In this document: positions 21,110 through 33,100 of the stretch, piece after piece
How the letters are laid out: every line of letters begins with the position of its first letter
How positions within the stretch are numbered: the first letter of the stretch is position 1
The notes under the pieces: model-generated
Told to the model about the DNA's origin: nothing
Databases searched by the model: none
What the model saw: only the letters and a program-made list of their open reading frames with translations
Made by a program: the position numbers and the translations under genes
DNA from: Ascaphus truei
Lineage: Eukaryota > Chordata > Amphibia > Anura > Ascaphidae
Length of the DNA stretch: 64,000 bases
Assembly: GCA_036426205.1 (NCBI GenBank)
Contig: CM071569.1
Coordinates: forward strand, 285,442,418-285,506,417
Reading direction: 5' to 3'

Positions 21110-23085
21110 GCAGGCCTGTCTAACGTGTTTATTTATCTCCTCTCTGCGTGTTATTATATCTCTCTGCGCTATTATTAAATCTCTCTGTTGTTATTATATC
21201 TCTGTGTGTTATTATATCTCCCTGTTATGTTACAGTATCTTTCTGCATGATATATTGTATATATCTCTGTGTGCTTTATGAGACAAGACCTTGCCACTTA
21301 GTGTTCATAGCGAGTCCTGATATCTGCAGGAGGTTAAAGGGTTATTCCTTTGCAGGGACCCAGTGTAACCATTTTCTTGTACCATATGCTGTATAGTTAT
21401 TGCAGCTGCTCGCCATAATCTGCTTCTGAAATTTCCAGAGTGAGTCCCCATTTAGGGATGGCCGTCCTGTAGCTAAGCGCCCACCTTTAATTGTCCCAGT
21501 AACAGTGTGTAGTTGTCCGACTTCTGTTATGACCCTGGGTGTGATCCGCCAGTTCTGTTTGACGCCACAAGGAGAATCCCGTATAGACAGCAGGGGGGTG
21601 GTCTCTCGAGGGAGTTTAGCCCAGGAGAATAACACAGGAGGGGAAACGAGGAGGGGAGAACACGAGGGGGTCGCCAGGCTCCCTAGACTCTAAGGAGGAC
21701 CTTTTATAGGGGCGAATGTTAGGTGGGGCCCTTAGGACCAGGGGACCAAGACCACCTATCTCAAGTTTAGAGTAGGTCCCTATCGCGGGGGCTGTGGAAG
21801 AGTCCCTGGAGGGGCTGCTAGGAGGGTTTCAGAGGTGGTAGTGCACTGAGTCTGTCGTGCGGCGGGGCACAGAGGGGCTCTAAATGTAGGAGTGAGTCAC
21901 TACAGGAGGTGCGGCCTAGTGTGATGGGAATTGGGAGTCCAGTCTCCAGGTACTAAAAATCCGTCCTGTTGCCTGCTAAAGTAATGTATTGATAACAGAT
22001 TGTTAAATGTTCCTGGTGAGCTAGTTGTTCTTTATCTACATTACCTTCTCAAGCAACCTAGCCAGAGTCATCGGCTCTGCGTGGTTATTATATCTCGTCA
22101 TGCGTTTGTTATATCTCTCTGCGTGTTATTATATGCTCTGCTGTTATATCTCTCTCTGTGTGAAATTTATATCTCTCAGCTGGTTATATCATCTCTCTGC
22201 ATGTTGATTATATATATCTTGCTTGTTATTGTATCTCTCAGCTTGTTATTGTAAGCTCTGGCTTGTTGATTAGAATCTGTGCTGCTTGTAATTACGATCT
22301 ATGTTGTATTGATCTCTCAGGCTTGTTATTATATCTCTCTGCATGTTATTGTATTCTCTGCGTGTTATGATAATTTATCGATGCGTGTTGGATTATATAT
22401 ATTGCGTGTTATTATACCTCTCTGCGTGTTAGGTTATCTCTCTCTGCGTGTTTATTATATCTATGCATGGTATTATATATGTCTGCATGTTATAAATCTA
22501 TGCTTGTGATGAAATCTCTGATTGTTATTTATATCTCTGCGGTTGGTGATATATCTCTGCGTGTTATTAATATCTCTCAGCATGTTATGAATTCTCTGCA
22601 ATTCTTTTACTGTAGTCTCTCTCTGCGTGTCATTATCTCTGATTTGTGTGTATCTCGATGAGTGTACGCATATCTCTCTCTGCAGTGTCCTATATCTCTC
22701 TGGTGTCAGGTATATCTCTCTGCAGTCATATCTCTCTATCTGTGTTCATATCGCTCATCTGCGGTCATATACCTCTGGATGTGCATATATCTCGCGGGTC
22801 GTGTCCATATCTCTCTCTGCGTGTCATATCTCTCTCTCTGTGTCATATCGCTCTATAGCGTGCTGTGTTCATTTATGTCACTGCTGCGTGTTAATATCTC
22901 TCGGCGTGTGTCATAAGTCTGCTCCCTCTGCGTGTCCATAACTCTATCTCGAGTGTCAGTAGTCTCTTGCGGTAGTATTGACTCTTGCGTGTCAGTATCT
23001 CTCTACTGCGTGTCATTATCTCTCTCTGTGTGTTCATATGCTTCTCTGGCGAGTGTGCATATGCTCTCTCTGCATGTAATAAAAG
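21110..23085 (+). repeat. degenerate 20-bp satellite in the last intron of copy B
   Basis: Many variants of TCTCTCTGCGTGTTATTATA at 21130-21260 and 22080-23085. Units differ by frequent one-base indels, unlike the clean arrays at 8240-8570 and 62940-64000. Between 21290 and 22060 lies unrelated non-repetitive sequence, so something inserted into the array. Confidence 0.85.
21290..22060. other. insert within the satellite intron of copy B
   Basis: Unique-looking sequence that interrupts the 20-bp satellite. No coding domain recognised. It could be an LTR-type repeat; ends not defined. Confidence 0.35.
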
Positions 23086-23266
23086 TGGCGTGCGCACGAT
23101 CTCTTGTGCAGGGTTTACAATCTCTAGAGCCGTGTTACAATGGGTCTGCAGACTCGTGTTACTTGCCCCTGTGCAGCTGAATGGGTACACACCTGTTGGG
23201 AAATATTGCAATACTCCCACGGGGAGTCATTTGCGTGAACATCAGTTTGTTGTATTATCCTATACG

Positions 23267-23523
23267 TGAAGACGATCAGATGTGGAGACCACGAGGAGAG
23301 GAGAATGGAGCAGGGAAAATCGCATGAGCGGGAGCTGGCGGGTCTCCTGGAAGAAGTGCGGGATCTGCTTATCAGAGAGAGGTCTTTTTTTTTTTTTTTT
23401 GGGGCAGAGTGATGCTTATACGATTCTTTGGGAAACGGGAGAGCACAGGCAGATGATTTATGGACACCAGAGATGTACCGTTACTTGATAATCTTTTGGG
23501 GGGTTGGGGCCTGGGGGAGTTAA
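23267..23523 (+). pseudogene. last exon of gene-family copy B, broken
   Basis: Homologous to 8119-7840 (reverse complement). The acceptor AG is changed (TATCCTATACG|TGAAG). The frame is disturbed by several one-base indels and a run of about 16 T (23385-23400). Recognisable pieces are ELAGLLEEVRDLLI, an FGKRE-type reading near 23430 in one frame, and DVPLLDNLLGG-like near 23480. The AATAAA found at the stop in copies A and C is AAGTAAA here. In a low-accuracy zone, so the damage may be partly technical. Confidence 0.55.
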
Positions 23524-23529
23524 GTAAAT

Positions 23530-23830
23530 TTGGCATTACACGTGAGCTTTGGCAATGGCCTGTAACCGGACTTGCCTCTCTGGGTTAAGGACATTGCCGG
23601 TAAGATAACGAATGCCGCCTCTGTATTAAGGGGACAAAATGCCCTGTACAGGCGCTCTGCCTGTATAAGGGCGAATGTCTGTAACATTGCGCGTTCTGAT
23701 AAGGACAATGTCCTGTAACACTGCGCTCTCATGTATAAGGACAATGGCGCCTGTAGACACTGCGGCTCTGCTGTATAAGGAAATGCCCGATCTGTAACAC
23801 TGCGCTCTCTGTATGAAGGACAATAACATG
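23530..23830 (+). repeat. degenerate 35-bp minisatellite of copy B
   Basis: Inverted and indel-rich version of the array at 7575-7812 (TGTAACACTGCGCTCT and TATAAGGACAAT words). Same position relative to the last exon as in copies A and C. Confidence 0.85.
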
Positions 23831-23839
23831 GTCACGAGT

Positions 23840-24310
23840 GTTTTATGGGGGTGTTCGCCCTATTAGGTAGTCCTGATTGTCTGCTTTCCTACATGAGAGC
23901 TAATATAATGATCGGAAATGAGGTTTGAGATGCACTGTCACAATGGAGCAGACGGTAACATGAGAGATAAACAGGGGGTATCGCTCAGTAATCCAACGCG
24001 GTCAGAGCTTTAGGGTCACACGCTAGTGTCACTGAGGAGAGTACTAACATGCAAACTGTGAGTGTTGTTCTTTTAGTGAGTGAGACTAGCATGTAGTCAA
24101 CCACACACACACATGAGAAGAAACATGCTACTAATAACCTGCGGTGATGCTGACAGGTATACTAATATGTGTGTCTGTGTCACACTGTCGAGTGGCTGAG
24201 AAGGGTTTCTTCCTCTGTCTGTAACCGATCAGCGCACAAAGGATCATTTGTACAAATGCTGTTTTCCCGTTTTACTTTGCAATCAAACAGCATTTCAGGC
24301 ATGCAGTTTT
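23840..24310 (+). repeat. 3' flank of gene-family copy B
   Basis: Reverse complement of the block at 7120-7555, with many indels. Recognisable words include GAAGGGTTTCTTCCTCTGTC and TTTTACTTTGCAAT. Confidence 0.75.
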
Positions 24311-24339
24311 GTGTGAATTAAGTCTCTTTAGCCCTTCGA

Positions 24340-24720
24340 CAGTCGGACCGAGCACACAAGCACGACGCGACACGACAACAGACACACCACCACACACAGC
24401 ACGACACCACACAGACACACGAGTCACACACACTACACCGTACAGCATCACACAGTCACACCCAGCACACAGCGACCACCGACACAGCGCCCTAGCCCCA
24501 ACTTATTGGACAGGTTTTACACACCACACACATGTGTCACACAACACACACCCGTACAAATAATGCACCGGACACACCACACACACACGCGCAACGCACA
24601 CCAGCACACACACAATAGAGCAAGACACACACACACACAAACGATAATGCAAGACAACACAGTCTACAGACACCACACTAGGCACACCAAAGACCACACA
24701 AATGAGGCACGGACACACCA
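24340..24720. repeat. CA-rich microsatellite
   Basis: Irregular CACACA tract, interrupted often; equivalent in place to the GT tracts 3' of copies A and C. Confidence 0.9.
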
Positions 24721-24744
24721 GATGCCCGACATTCGACTGCGAGG

Positions 24745-25010
24745 GCGGGAGGCTGTCTGCGCTAGCGGGTGACCCGGGGGGGGCTGGGTGTGGGGGATGA
24801 GGGCAGGGGGTGTTGCTACCGCATCCTGGCACGGTGGACCCTGCGCGGGGCAGGGGACAGCTTTATGGACCATCTGGTGCATCAGCATAGCATCTGCCAG
24901 AACTCCTCAGGGCTCGTGGGTGAGGGGGCTTGGCAGGGACAGACGACAGGGGGGGGTTCTGCAAGAGTGATCAGCGGGGGAGCTTCTGCAGTCCATGAGC
25001 GCCTTCGAGT
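24745..25010 (+). repeat. GC-rich block shared with 51330-51560
   Basis: Reverse complement of 51330-51560, with indels: CATCCTGGCAC, CATCTGGTGCATCA, AACTCCTCAGG, GCTCGTGGGTGAGG and GGAGCTTCTGCAGTCCATG words are shared in order. Its high GC and conservation between copies suggest an exon or CpG-rich element of the duplicated unit, but no stable frame is shared. Confidence 0.55.
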
Positions 25011-25980
25011 TAGGTCGGTGGGTAATTGTAAAAAGAGCAGGAGCAGTTTAGCTGCCCAGAACGTTCCTGAAGGTAAGGGGGAACAGTATGTGGTTAGCGC
25101 TGCCTGTCGTCTTGAGTAACCCAACACACTTTAGAATCCTCTCCCCCGTCCCATTACATTGGGAGGGGTACGCAGCGCTTCCGGCAGTCTACTCCGTAGC
25201 AGCCTTACGGAGCATACAACCCCGATCTGGGGGGCCACTGCGCTCGGTTCGCAAGTGCACTGGGTTACCTACGACAACATATTAGAAAATAACGCTGTAG
25301 TGTATACTTTTATTTATAGCCCCGGGCACAAGTGTTACCCCGCACGTTACAGCGCAGCCTGACCGCATCAGGTTACGCCATTCTTGGCCTGCTTGTGTTC
25401 CGATTCACGTAGACGGTTGATGAAGGGGGGTTGTATCTGACAGTGAAGGGGTAAGCCAGTGGCTGCATTGAAGAGTGAAGTATAAAGGTCAAGGTCCACC
25501 TGGTACCATGTGACCGGGTAGTGTTCGGGTTAAGTAGATGCCCGCGTCTGGGCGCGCAGATGTCGGTAAGTGCATTGCGGGGGTGGGTGGCGACTGTGTG
25601 TGCCCCATTTGCGACGACTAAAGGTTTTATTTGTCCGGTTGTTTTGTCTCAGCTGCTTGGGGGTGGTGCTGGGGACCGGGAGATTGTGTGAGGCTGTGAG
25701 TTCAGGGCTGGGTGTGTGTCGGAGAAGAAAGGTCATTGTACAGGAAGGTCGTATATGTATTCGGGGGGGGGTCCGGAGTTAGGAGATACCCCTAAAAGTG
25801 TGGATACGGGGGATTGAGTGATATCTTCGGATACAGCCAAGCACGATTAATCCGGCCCAAAGATCTTGACCGCGGAGAGAAAGTTCCTTGAGGCGAAGCT
25901 CAACGCCAGGGATCCCTGCTTGCGAGGAATCATCCAGACAGAGGTTAAGAGGGGGGGTAAATGGGGGAGCGAGGGCGTGG
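25010..25980. other. no supported feature
   Basis: Moderately GC-rich, with no recognisable coding or repeat family. GTGTATACTTTTATTTATAG near 25300 is an AT-rich word without context. Confidence 0.3.
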
Positions 25981-25983
25981 GTT

Positions 25984-27475
25984 ACCTGTTAGGCTCACAG
26001 GAGGGCTGAGCTTCCGCCACGGGGAACCTGGGGTATGTGTATTATGAGTAACCCTGTACTCGGTGCAGCGCCTCCACCTGCGATGGTTCCCAGCAGAGCG
26101 GGAATTGTTCCTCGCAGGACACATACAAATACTCAGCACACCGTATGTGTAATAACCAATACCTTTACTTGTGAGCATAGGAACCATATAACATCATCAG
26201 AATAACGGGTGTCCCTCTCTAGAGGAGACACTGACTACGGCGTCTCGCAGGACGCTCCCTCCCTACACCGGGTGATCCCACCCCGTGTCCAATAATCCCC
26301 ACACAATGTCCCGCACTCTTACAGAGAGAGGATATGTGTGACTGCGCAGTCACTAGTGAAGCTAATAGGACCGTTGGTGCACTTGTTGATAAGGGGTTAC
26401 CTGTCGAGCACTCCAGTGCTCGGGCCTGCAACTGGCTTCACAAAGGATCCGATGATGTAAGAACACCGGAACCACTATCCATGACGATCCCACGCGGAAA
26501 GCCTCTGCAGCGGCAGCGGAGGCCTGCGCCCAACCTTCTGAACAGATGTGCAGCGTCTGCTGAGTCCCTAATTGACTCTGTGAACTACGGTGATGCTCGC
26601 TGCTACTATAGGCCGTCCCTACAGCACAGCAACCTTTAATGTCTTCACGGGAAAACTCCTAGGGGCATACGGGGTAGCCTGTCCTATGCAGGTGGGTCCT
26701 TGACCCCCTACACCCACACTACCTCGCCCCATCACCACCCGGGTCCCCTCTGACTAACTTCTACCTAGCACTTCCAACCCCTGCAGCAACGCACTGCAAC
26801 CTTACACGATGCTCTCTTGTTAGCCCTCACAGAACTGACAGCTGCGACCTGACAAGAATGCATACACACGAACCTAAGGGCAGAGTCCCTAAACTAGGGG
26901 CCATCCCTTATCACTTACCCACTAACCTGGTAGGGAGTTGGAGCCTGTCAGGGACCTGGGGGAACCTTACCTGGTGTTGGAGCCTCTTGCTCCCTACACC
27001 CTTCCTTCCCCTTCTTGCTCCCAGCTTCAACTGCTGTTCCTCAGCGCGCAAAATGTATCTTTTCCTCTCTGTGCAGGGAGATACTCCAGCCCTATTGGCT
27101 CCCTGGCATCACGTGGGGCACTGGTGAGGCTTATGGGACTTGTAGTTCCTTCCAAGAGCCTTCCCTGGTAGGTTAGGGTTCGCGCGCTTATCACTGCGCA
27201 TGCGCGTACTCTGCAGGGCCGTCGGGACTCACTAGCCTCTTCCCTACTCTGATCCGCGCATGCGCAATCGCGCCGCATGCGCTCACACCTGCAATGGCGG
27301 CCCCTGCTAACCGGGTACGCCGCCGAGCCTTCTACAGCTCGGCTCACTCCCTGCACCGGCCCCCACCTTTGGGAACAGCTGGCGGGTCCGTCGCTGCCTC
27401 TGGCGGCACCCGCGATCGCGCTGACCCAAAGGATGGGGGTCTCTGGGAGCCGGAGTGCACCAAGGCTATACTCTC
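25984..27475 (-). mobile_element. 3' LTR region of the PNMA-gag element
   Basis: 25984-26030 (ACCTGTTAGGCTCACAGG ... GCCACGGGGAACC) is repeated directly at 30076-30121, as expected for the two LTRs of one minus-strand element. A purine tract (CAGGGGGAGAG on the minus strand, about 27480) marks the probable internal/3' LTR junction. It contains CpG-rich promoter-like sequence near 27180-27300. Confidence 0.5.
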
Positions 27476-27479
27476 CCCC

Positions 27480-29289
27480 TGGTGAAAAATCCAAAATCCC
27501 CGCTTGGGGAATGACATCACTCAACATAAGTTTACATAATGAAAATGCAGAGCATAATATGTACAACTTATCACTTTTGACTTTATACAACAGGGTACAA
27601 TGCAATTCAGACAGGATAACTGAGGCCAGCTGAGACCATTTGTGGTGTGCCCCTAACTGATCATGTGGGGGTACCTCACTTTTGCGTTTGTTAGCCTCCC
27701 CCGGGGGAATCTCTTGGCGAGCACGCTCGGGGGTAACAGTCACAGGGTTCTTACTACTTCCTCCCCCTGGTGGACGGAATAGTACCATGTCTCTTGGCCA
27801 GACCCTTACCCGGCCATCCGCGGCATGGATGCGATAGGCTAAGAGGTCTTGACCCTTTCCACGGTCCACCACACGATGAATGGAGCGCTCCTTTTTGAGC
27901 TTAAAGAAGACAATGTTCACAAAATCCCTTGCCACACAGTCCTTGTTCCTACATACTTGCGAGGCTTCCACTGGGAAGCGAACAATTAACAATGTCTCTT
28001 TACTCAAAGTCTCTGTTTCACCCTGCAGGAGGTAAAGGGTAGCTACCTTACCACTGCGGTGATTCACGGTGGTCAACAGGTCCTCGGGGACGCTGTCAGT
28101 TCCCACCTCGGCTGTCTCGGGACCTGTCCCGACACTCCTGGGGCAGTCCACTTACTTGCTGGAACCTCGGGAGCGTTGGATCCCAGTCCGGGGACCATTT
28201 GAGTTGGAGTGCACGGGCTCACACTCAGATCAGGAGCCTTTTTCACGGCCACCTCCACCGGAGCCTGTGGGGAGTAAGGAGGTTCCTCACCACTCCGCTG
28301 GCTTGCAAAGAGTTCCTCTTCATCTGGAACACTGTCAGGTACCATCTGTGCTTCACTGGACATCACGATGGGGCTGACTGTTCTCTTCGCCTGGACAATA
28401 GGCGGTAGGTACTGGTCCACTCACACCACTGGACAGCTATCTTCTGAGGGGGACACCTCCGCCAGGACGTGATGCCGAGTGGAGCCAATCTCCCTGGTGG
28501 CCAGACTTAAGGAGCTATCGTGCTCCGCAGTCACCTGGAGGCTCACACCCAACACCCCTGGGGCAGTCAACTCACCCTTGTCATCGTTAGCAGGTACTGA
28601 TCCCAAGTCTGGGGCCGCTGGAACCCTCATAGAGGACCGGACTGGCCGTAGTAGGGCCCACGGGCCCACAGCAGGCTCTGTATCCGCCAAGATAGTTGGC
28701 TCTGTGACTTCGCTAGAGTGGCCCGCCGGCAGGCGGATCACCACGAGTGGTTGGTCGCTGGAATCACCAAAAGAAGATGGGGGTAGAGACACCTTACCCT
28801 GTGATTCCGGAATCTGCGGTTCAGACAGGTTGCTCTCTCCACTAAGTAACCTCTCCATCTTTTTCCTCTCTTGCTCTTTCTTTATCAGGTCCTGGGAAGC
28901 ACCTCTTCTGCGAGTCTTCCACCGCGCTAGGTCATCCTGCCACGTATCTTGAAAATTTTGTGGTTCTAGAGCAGAGTCTAGAACCGAGGTTATAGCACGT
29001 GGCACCTCCGAAACTTCCGTGGTTGCGGTAGAGAGGTTAACGGCATTGATTTCCCCAGTAGAGAGGTCATTCGCATCTCTCTCTGCTGGCTCCGGCTCTG
29101 AAACCGGATCTGGAACCGCGGCTAGAGGGCTCGAGCTCTCAGGAACGTCTGTGAGGGGGGTAGATTGGTTACCTGCATTGACAGGTCCAGGATTGAAGTC
29201 GATCGCCTCTCCTCTTCATCAGTAGGCTGCAGCAGCTTGGGAAGCAGGAACTGTGCCCCGCAGCAGGCACACTGGGGTCCCCAGGTCAA
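27480..29289 (-). pseudogene. gag C-terminal / internal region of the PNMA-gag element
   Basis: Minus strand, downstream of the gag N-terminus. Pro/Glu/Ser-rich coding-like segments occur: [15 protein letters not shown] ... [12 protein letters not shown] ... SEDSCPVV, a stop at about 28421, then DQYLPPIVQAKRTVSPIVM. After that comes a more ordered segment, KVATLYLLQGETETLSKE ... VARDFVNIVFFKLKKERSIHR ... VRVWPRDMVLFRPPGG. No protease, RT, RNase H or integrase motif was found. The element therefore lacks pol, either by deletion or because it is a gag-only non-autonomous type. I cannot assign the ordered segment. Confidence 0.45.
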
Positions 29290-29919
29290 TTAACCCAATG
29301 GGCAGTCACACTGGGTACGGACACAATGAAAGCACACCTCCTCGCCCACCTGTGTCATCCGGACATCCATAGGTAGCTGGAATAGGTTGATGTCCATACC
29401 CTCATATATGATCACGCCCTTTTGTAAGCACGGACAAAAAAGAAAGGGTATATTCACTTCTGGCGCTTGCCAGGTCCTATACAACTGAGGGTGTGTTTCG
29501 CTGCACCCCACACTTTTCTTATGGAGAACAGAATTTGCTGATTTCTGCTCAATGTGCTCACTCCCCCTGGTGAAATTTACGGGAGGGGCGGCACACTCTT
29601 TCAAGGAGGGTTTCTGGCTCTTTGCGTATATAAGGGAGTAGCCTGCGGTTGGGGCTTCTGGGGTCTGTAAAGTCTGAGGGGCCTTTTCCGGGCATATTTC
29701 CTGATCTACCACCCATAGTATGTTACACCAGTAATAGGTGGGGTCATACGCTTCTCCTATCGGTCGCACTTTGCCTAAGCCCAGAAGTTTCCCTAGGGAT
29801 TCCTGAAGTGCACTCCCCTCTTCATCCTTGGGCACGTTCCCTACTACTACCACGTGACTAGGCCGCTCTCCCATCCTGATGGCCCAGGCATGAACCTCCT
29901 GGCTTGTGGGTAGTAACAT
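29290..29919 (-). CDS. PNMA-like Gag N-terminal protein of an LTR element
   Basis: About 209 residues from the ATG at 29919 (an upstream ATG at 29955 adds 12). The first 75 residues hold VHAWAIRMGERPSHVVVVGNVP, an LG(K)VRPIGEAYDP-like middle and NILWVVDQEI. This is the RRM-like N-terminal domain known from PNMA proteins and their parent Metaviridae Gag (WCRxxxxxPxxxLLVxGIP type). The C-terminal half has FCPCLQ and CFHCVRTQCDC, a cysteine cluster that could bind metal. The frame is open to a TAA at 29292-29290. The element probably once used it as structural Gag; whether it is still expressed cannot be told. Confidence 0.6.
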   Translation of the reverse strand: MLLPTSQEVHAWAIRMGERPSHVVVVGNVPKDEEGSALQESLGKLLGLGKVRPIGEAYDPTYYWCNILWVVDQEICPEKAPQTLQTPEAPTAGYSLIYAKSQKPSLKECAAPPVNFTRGSEHIEQKSANSVLHKKSVGCSETHPQLYRTWQAPEVNIPFLFCPCLQKGVIIYEGMDINLFQLPMDVRMTQVGEEVCFHCVRTQCDCPLG

Positions 29920-29995
29920 GGTGGACAATTTAGATGAACAATTTGACAAAGACAAATGGAACAGGGCACCCCAGGTCTGATCTCAGCAGAGCCTC

Positions 29996-30125
29996 CAAAT
30001 TTAACAGGTATTCCCCCACCCAATCGCAGATATAGTGTGAGTGCAGAGAACCTACAGTTACCAGGTGTGGTGCTTTACCTGTTAGGCTCACAGGAGGGCT
30101 GAGCTTCCGCCACGGGGAACCGCGG
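29996..30125 (-). mobile_element. 5' LTR end of the PNMA-gag element
   Basis: Immediately upstream (minus strand) of the gag start. Ends with GGGGGAATACCTGTTA on the minus strand, then AATTTGGAGGCTCTGCTGAG, the probable primer-binding region (29975-29998; the tRNA is not identified with confidence). Only about 130 bp match the 3' LTR region directly, so the 5' LTR is partial or diverged. Confidence 0.5.
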
Positions 30126-30129
30126 AAGG

Positions 30130-33100
30130 GCAATTTGTTGAGAGAGGGGGGTGGGTTTCAGAACCAGTTGCGCCCCCGATGGACATGGTTGGCCCGACCC
30201 TTTCCTCCAGCTGTCCCCCACTGTTGGCTGCTCTGCTTTTTATTTACATTTCATCAAAGGAGAGTGAGTTTTGGCAGAAGCATCCAATACAATTACACTA
30301 TTTGCTGCAAGTGGCCTCCAACATCAAAGGGTTAATTAAGGGGTAGATTTTCTTTTGTGGGCTGGGAAGGAAATAGAAAACAAAGAACGATTCTTTAATA
30401 TATATATATATTTATTTTTAGTCTCCAAAATGTAATTGCCTGGAGACAGTTGACAAACAAAATGGTAATCTTCCGACCATTAGAGTTAGCTCAGCTGGTA
30501 AAACTTGTGCTGTATAGAAGGCAGAAACACATATTTTCTATTATTCCGTACAATATTGAAAACAATTTTTTTGATATTAATTGTTACAAAAAAATGACTT
30601 TTACAAGATCACATTATTCATTTTTTTTGTCCTCATAATAAATGCTCAGCAAATATTTTAAACAAATTACAGCTGCCTCTCTGTGTCCTTCCTTCTGCAT
30701 TTCTTCCTGACCTTTATGAAATCCCCACTGCTGCTCTACCTGGAGAAAACAAGCCTGACCTAAAAATCAATATACAGATAATTACATATTGATGCACAAA
30801 ACAATACAACTTTGGTGAAAACCAACCCAATATTGAAGTTTTCTGCAAGGAAAAAAAAACAACCAACTAGCCATAAAGTCAGGTAACCAGATATAAAAGC
30901 TCCATAATGTTAACAAACATTAAAAGTTGTCAAAAAATGTGTTAAATATCGGATTGCTCTCATGATTGTATTTTTTATATAATAGTGATACTGCCCCTTT
31001 AAAGTATCAATGCTTTCCCACTTACACATCTGGTTGTATACATGGCATAGCCATAGCATGACTGCCCATGTGTTATATTGCAATAGACCCTGGTTTAGAT
31101 GATATTCTGGAACCGTCCAGGCATCGATTACATAAATCTATAGCTTGCGCAGAGATGTCAACCTCCATTTATTGAAATCAGTGAGATTCGAAGGGTTCTG
31201 GGTCACAAAATGGCATTTTAATGAAATAGTACTGACTGTTAGTCAGTGAGATGCCATTGAAGTCTATGGAACGACTGATGCTAAGAATCATTGAGCTATC
31301 TCTGATCTGAGTTGTCTACTTATGAATAAGAAGAATGCCCTTTTCAGCGACTTGCTAGTTATGATCTGTGATAGCCTACTGACCCAGCCAGAACAACGGC
31401 AGTGCTACTGTACTCCGTTCTCCAGGTCAGGAAATGCACCCACAGCCAGAGGGGCATTAATCACACAGCAAGAACTGAGGAGACTTATAAAAACAAATGA
31501 TGTTGACAATTTCATTTGCCACAAGCCTTCCAGTATAATTCACTTACAGAAACACAATAAAGCCTTTTTATAGATTCTTCCCACTGTACACCTAATCCAA
31601 ATATATATATATCTTTCTTTAATATCTACTTCTTTATATTATTTAATAGTGAAAATAAATAAGCCCTATCGCCTTAATTTAGGGCATCCCCAATGGGTAG
31701 ATCAGCTGTGCAAAAATAAAAGTGGAATTGACGCAGATTGCAGATCTTTGCTTTTGCTGAAAGTAATAAACGAATAATGTTAAGTAAAATAAATCACTTC
31801 ATTTATAAAAAGTTTTACCAGGAAGTAATACATTGAGAGTTACCTTTTCAAGTATGTCCCGGGCACACAGGGCCGCCAACAGGGGGGAACAGAGGGTACT
31901 GGCGTCCCGGGCACATACAAATTTTTCTTTTTGGACAACTCTTACAGTAAAACATGTGTACCATGCCATATTCCATTGTTAAAAGCCTGCTAACATGTTA
32001 ACATGAAATGTTTCAGTTGTTTATTTTTTTTTATGTTTAGTAGAATAATTTGCACCTTTAAAGTTAGCGCGTGTGTCCATAATAGTTTATCATTTTTCAT
32101 GCCTCTAGTTGCCTTTTGGGGAAATGAAGTGACAGATTTATACCAAGCTGCAGTTAAGTCTGCCGTGCCCTGGAGCAAAACTTTCAATCTGGGGTCTCTC
32201 TAGACTAGCAGCTACTTTCAATAAACATAATCCTCAAAAATGGCTTTCATCTTAAAATCACGTTCACAAATTATGTTCCACATGATATTTTACAACGAAA
32301 ACTACATGGCAGCTTTACAGAAAAATCCCCAGCGGCAAAATAAAGCCAGTCATCAGGTCAAGACTACTGTATGTAAAATGCTAGGTGCATATGTCTGTGT
32401 CTGTAGCGTGTGCCTCAGGGGTCAATGAGCAGTGTACAGGCCATGCAGCTCAGTGAGAAATAGAAAATATAGGTAATGTATGCAGATAAAGACAAAGCAG
32501 ATTTCCAAAACTGAGAACTGCTATTACACAAGTTATCTAAATAAATATATTAGCAAAAAAAAAAAATCTCTTTGGTTTACAAGTACTTCTGCTTTAAAAT
32601 AAGTTGCGTGTCCATAACATGCCGATACCCTGTAAAAGTTTCGTTTACATTTTTGCAGTTTGCTGTAGTGTAAAAGCATCAACGTCCCAGCGTTGCCAGC
32701 AGGCAGCTCGTATTCCACACTGGCTTTACTTTACATCCTACATCACAAAATGCCATTCATGTTGTGTGGATGACATAGAAATGTATGCGTAAGCATCTTG
32801 GATCCCATATCAGTCCAGGTTTGGAAACAGTTGGACAAATACAGGGAAGCAGTCTTCTGACTATTGTTATGGGTCGTTATTATTATTATTATTACTTTGC
32901 AATCCAAATTACTGATGCGTTTAACCTCTTCAGAGTTGGAGGGGCAGTATTGCAACCACCCCATTGCAACATATTAAAACAGCAATACATTGAATTTCCT
33001 CTGATCTAAAAATCAGTCAATGCTTTAACCTTTAACCTTTAGGAAAATGTTGCACTTAGTGCAACTGTCAGTCTGACTGCCCACATTCCCTGAAGGTACC

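Noticed and set aside
27027..27500. Continuation of the minus-strand 374-codon frame through 27027
   Set aside because: The part after about 27480 runs into the LTR beyond the purine tract, so it is unlikely to be coding.
29649..29861. Plus-strand frame inside the PNMA-like gag
   Set aside because: Shadow of the minus-strand gag, which has recognisable domain motifs.
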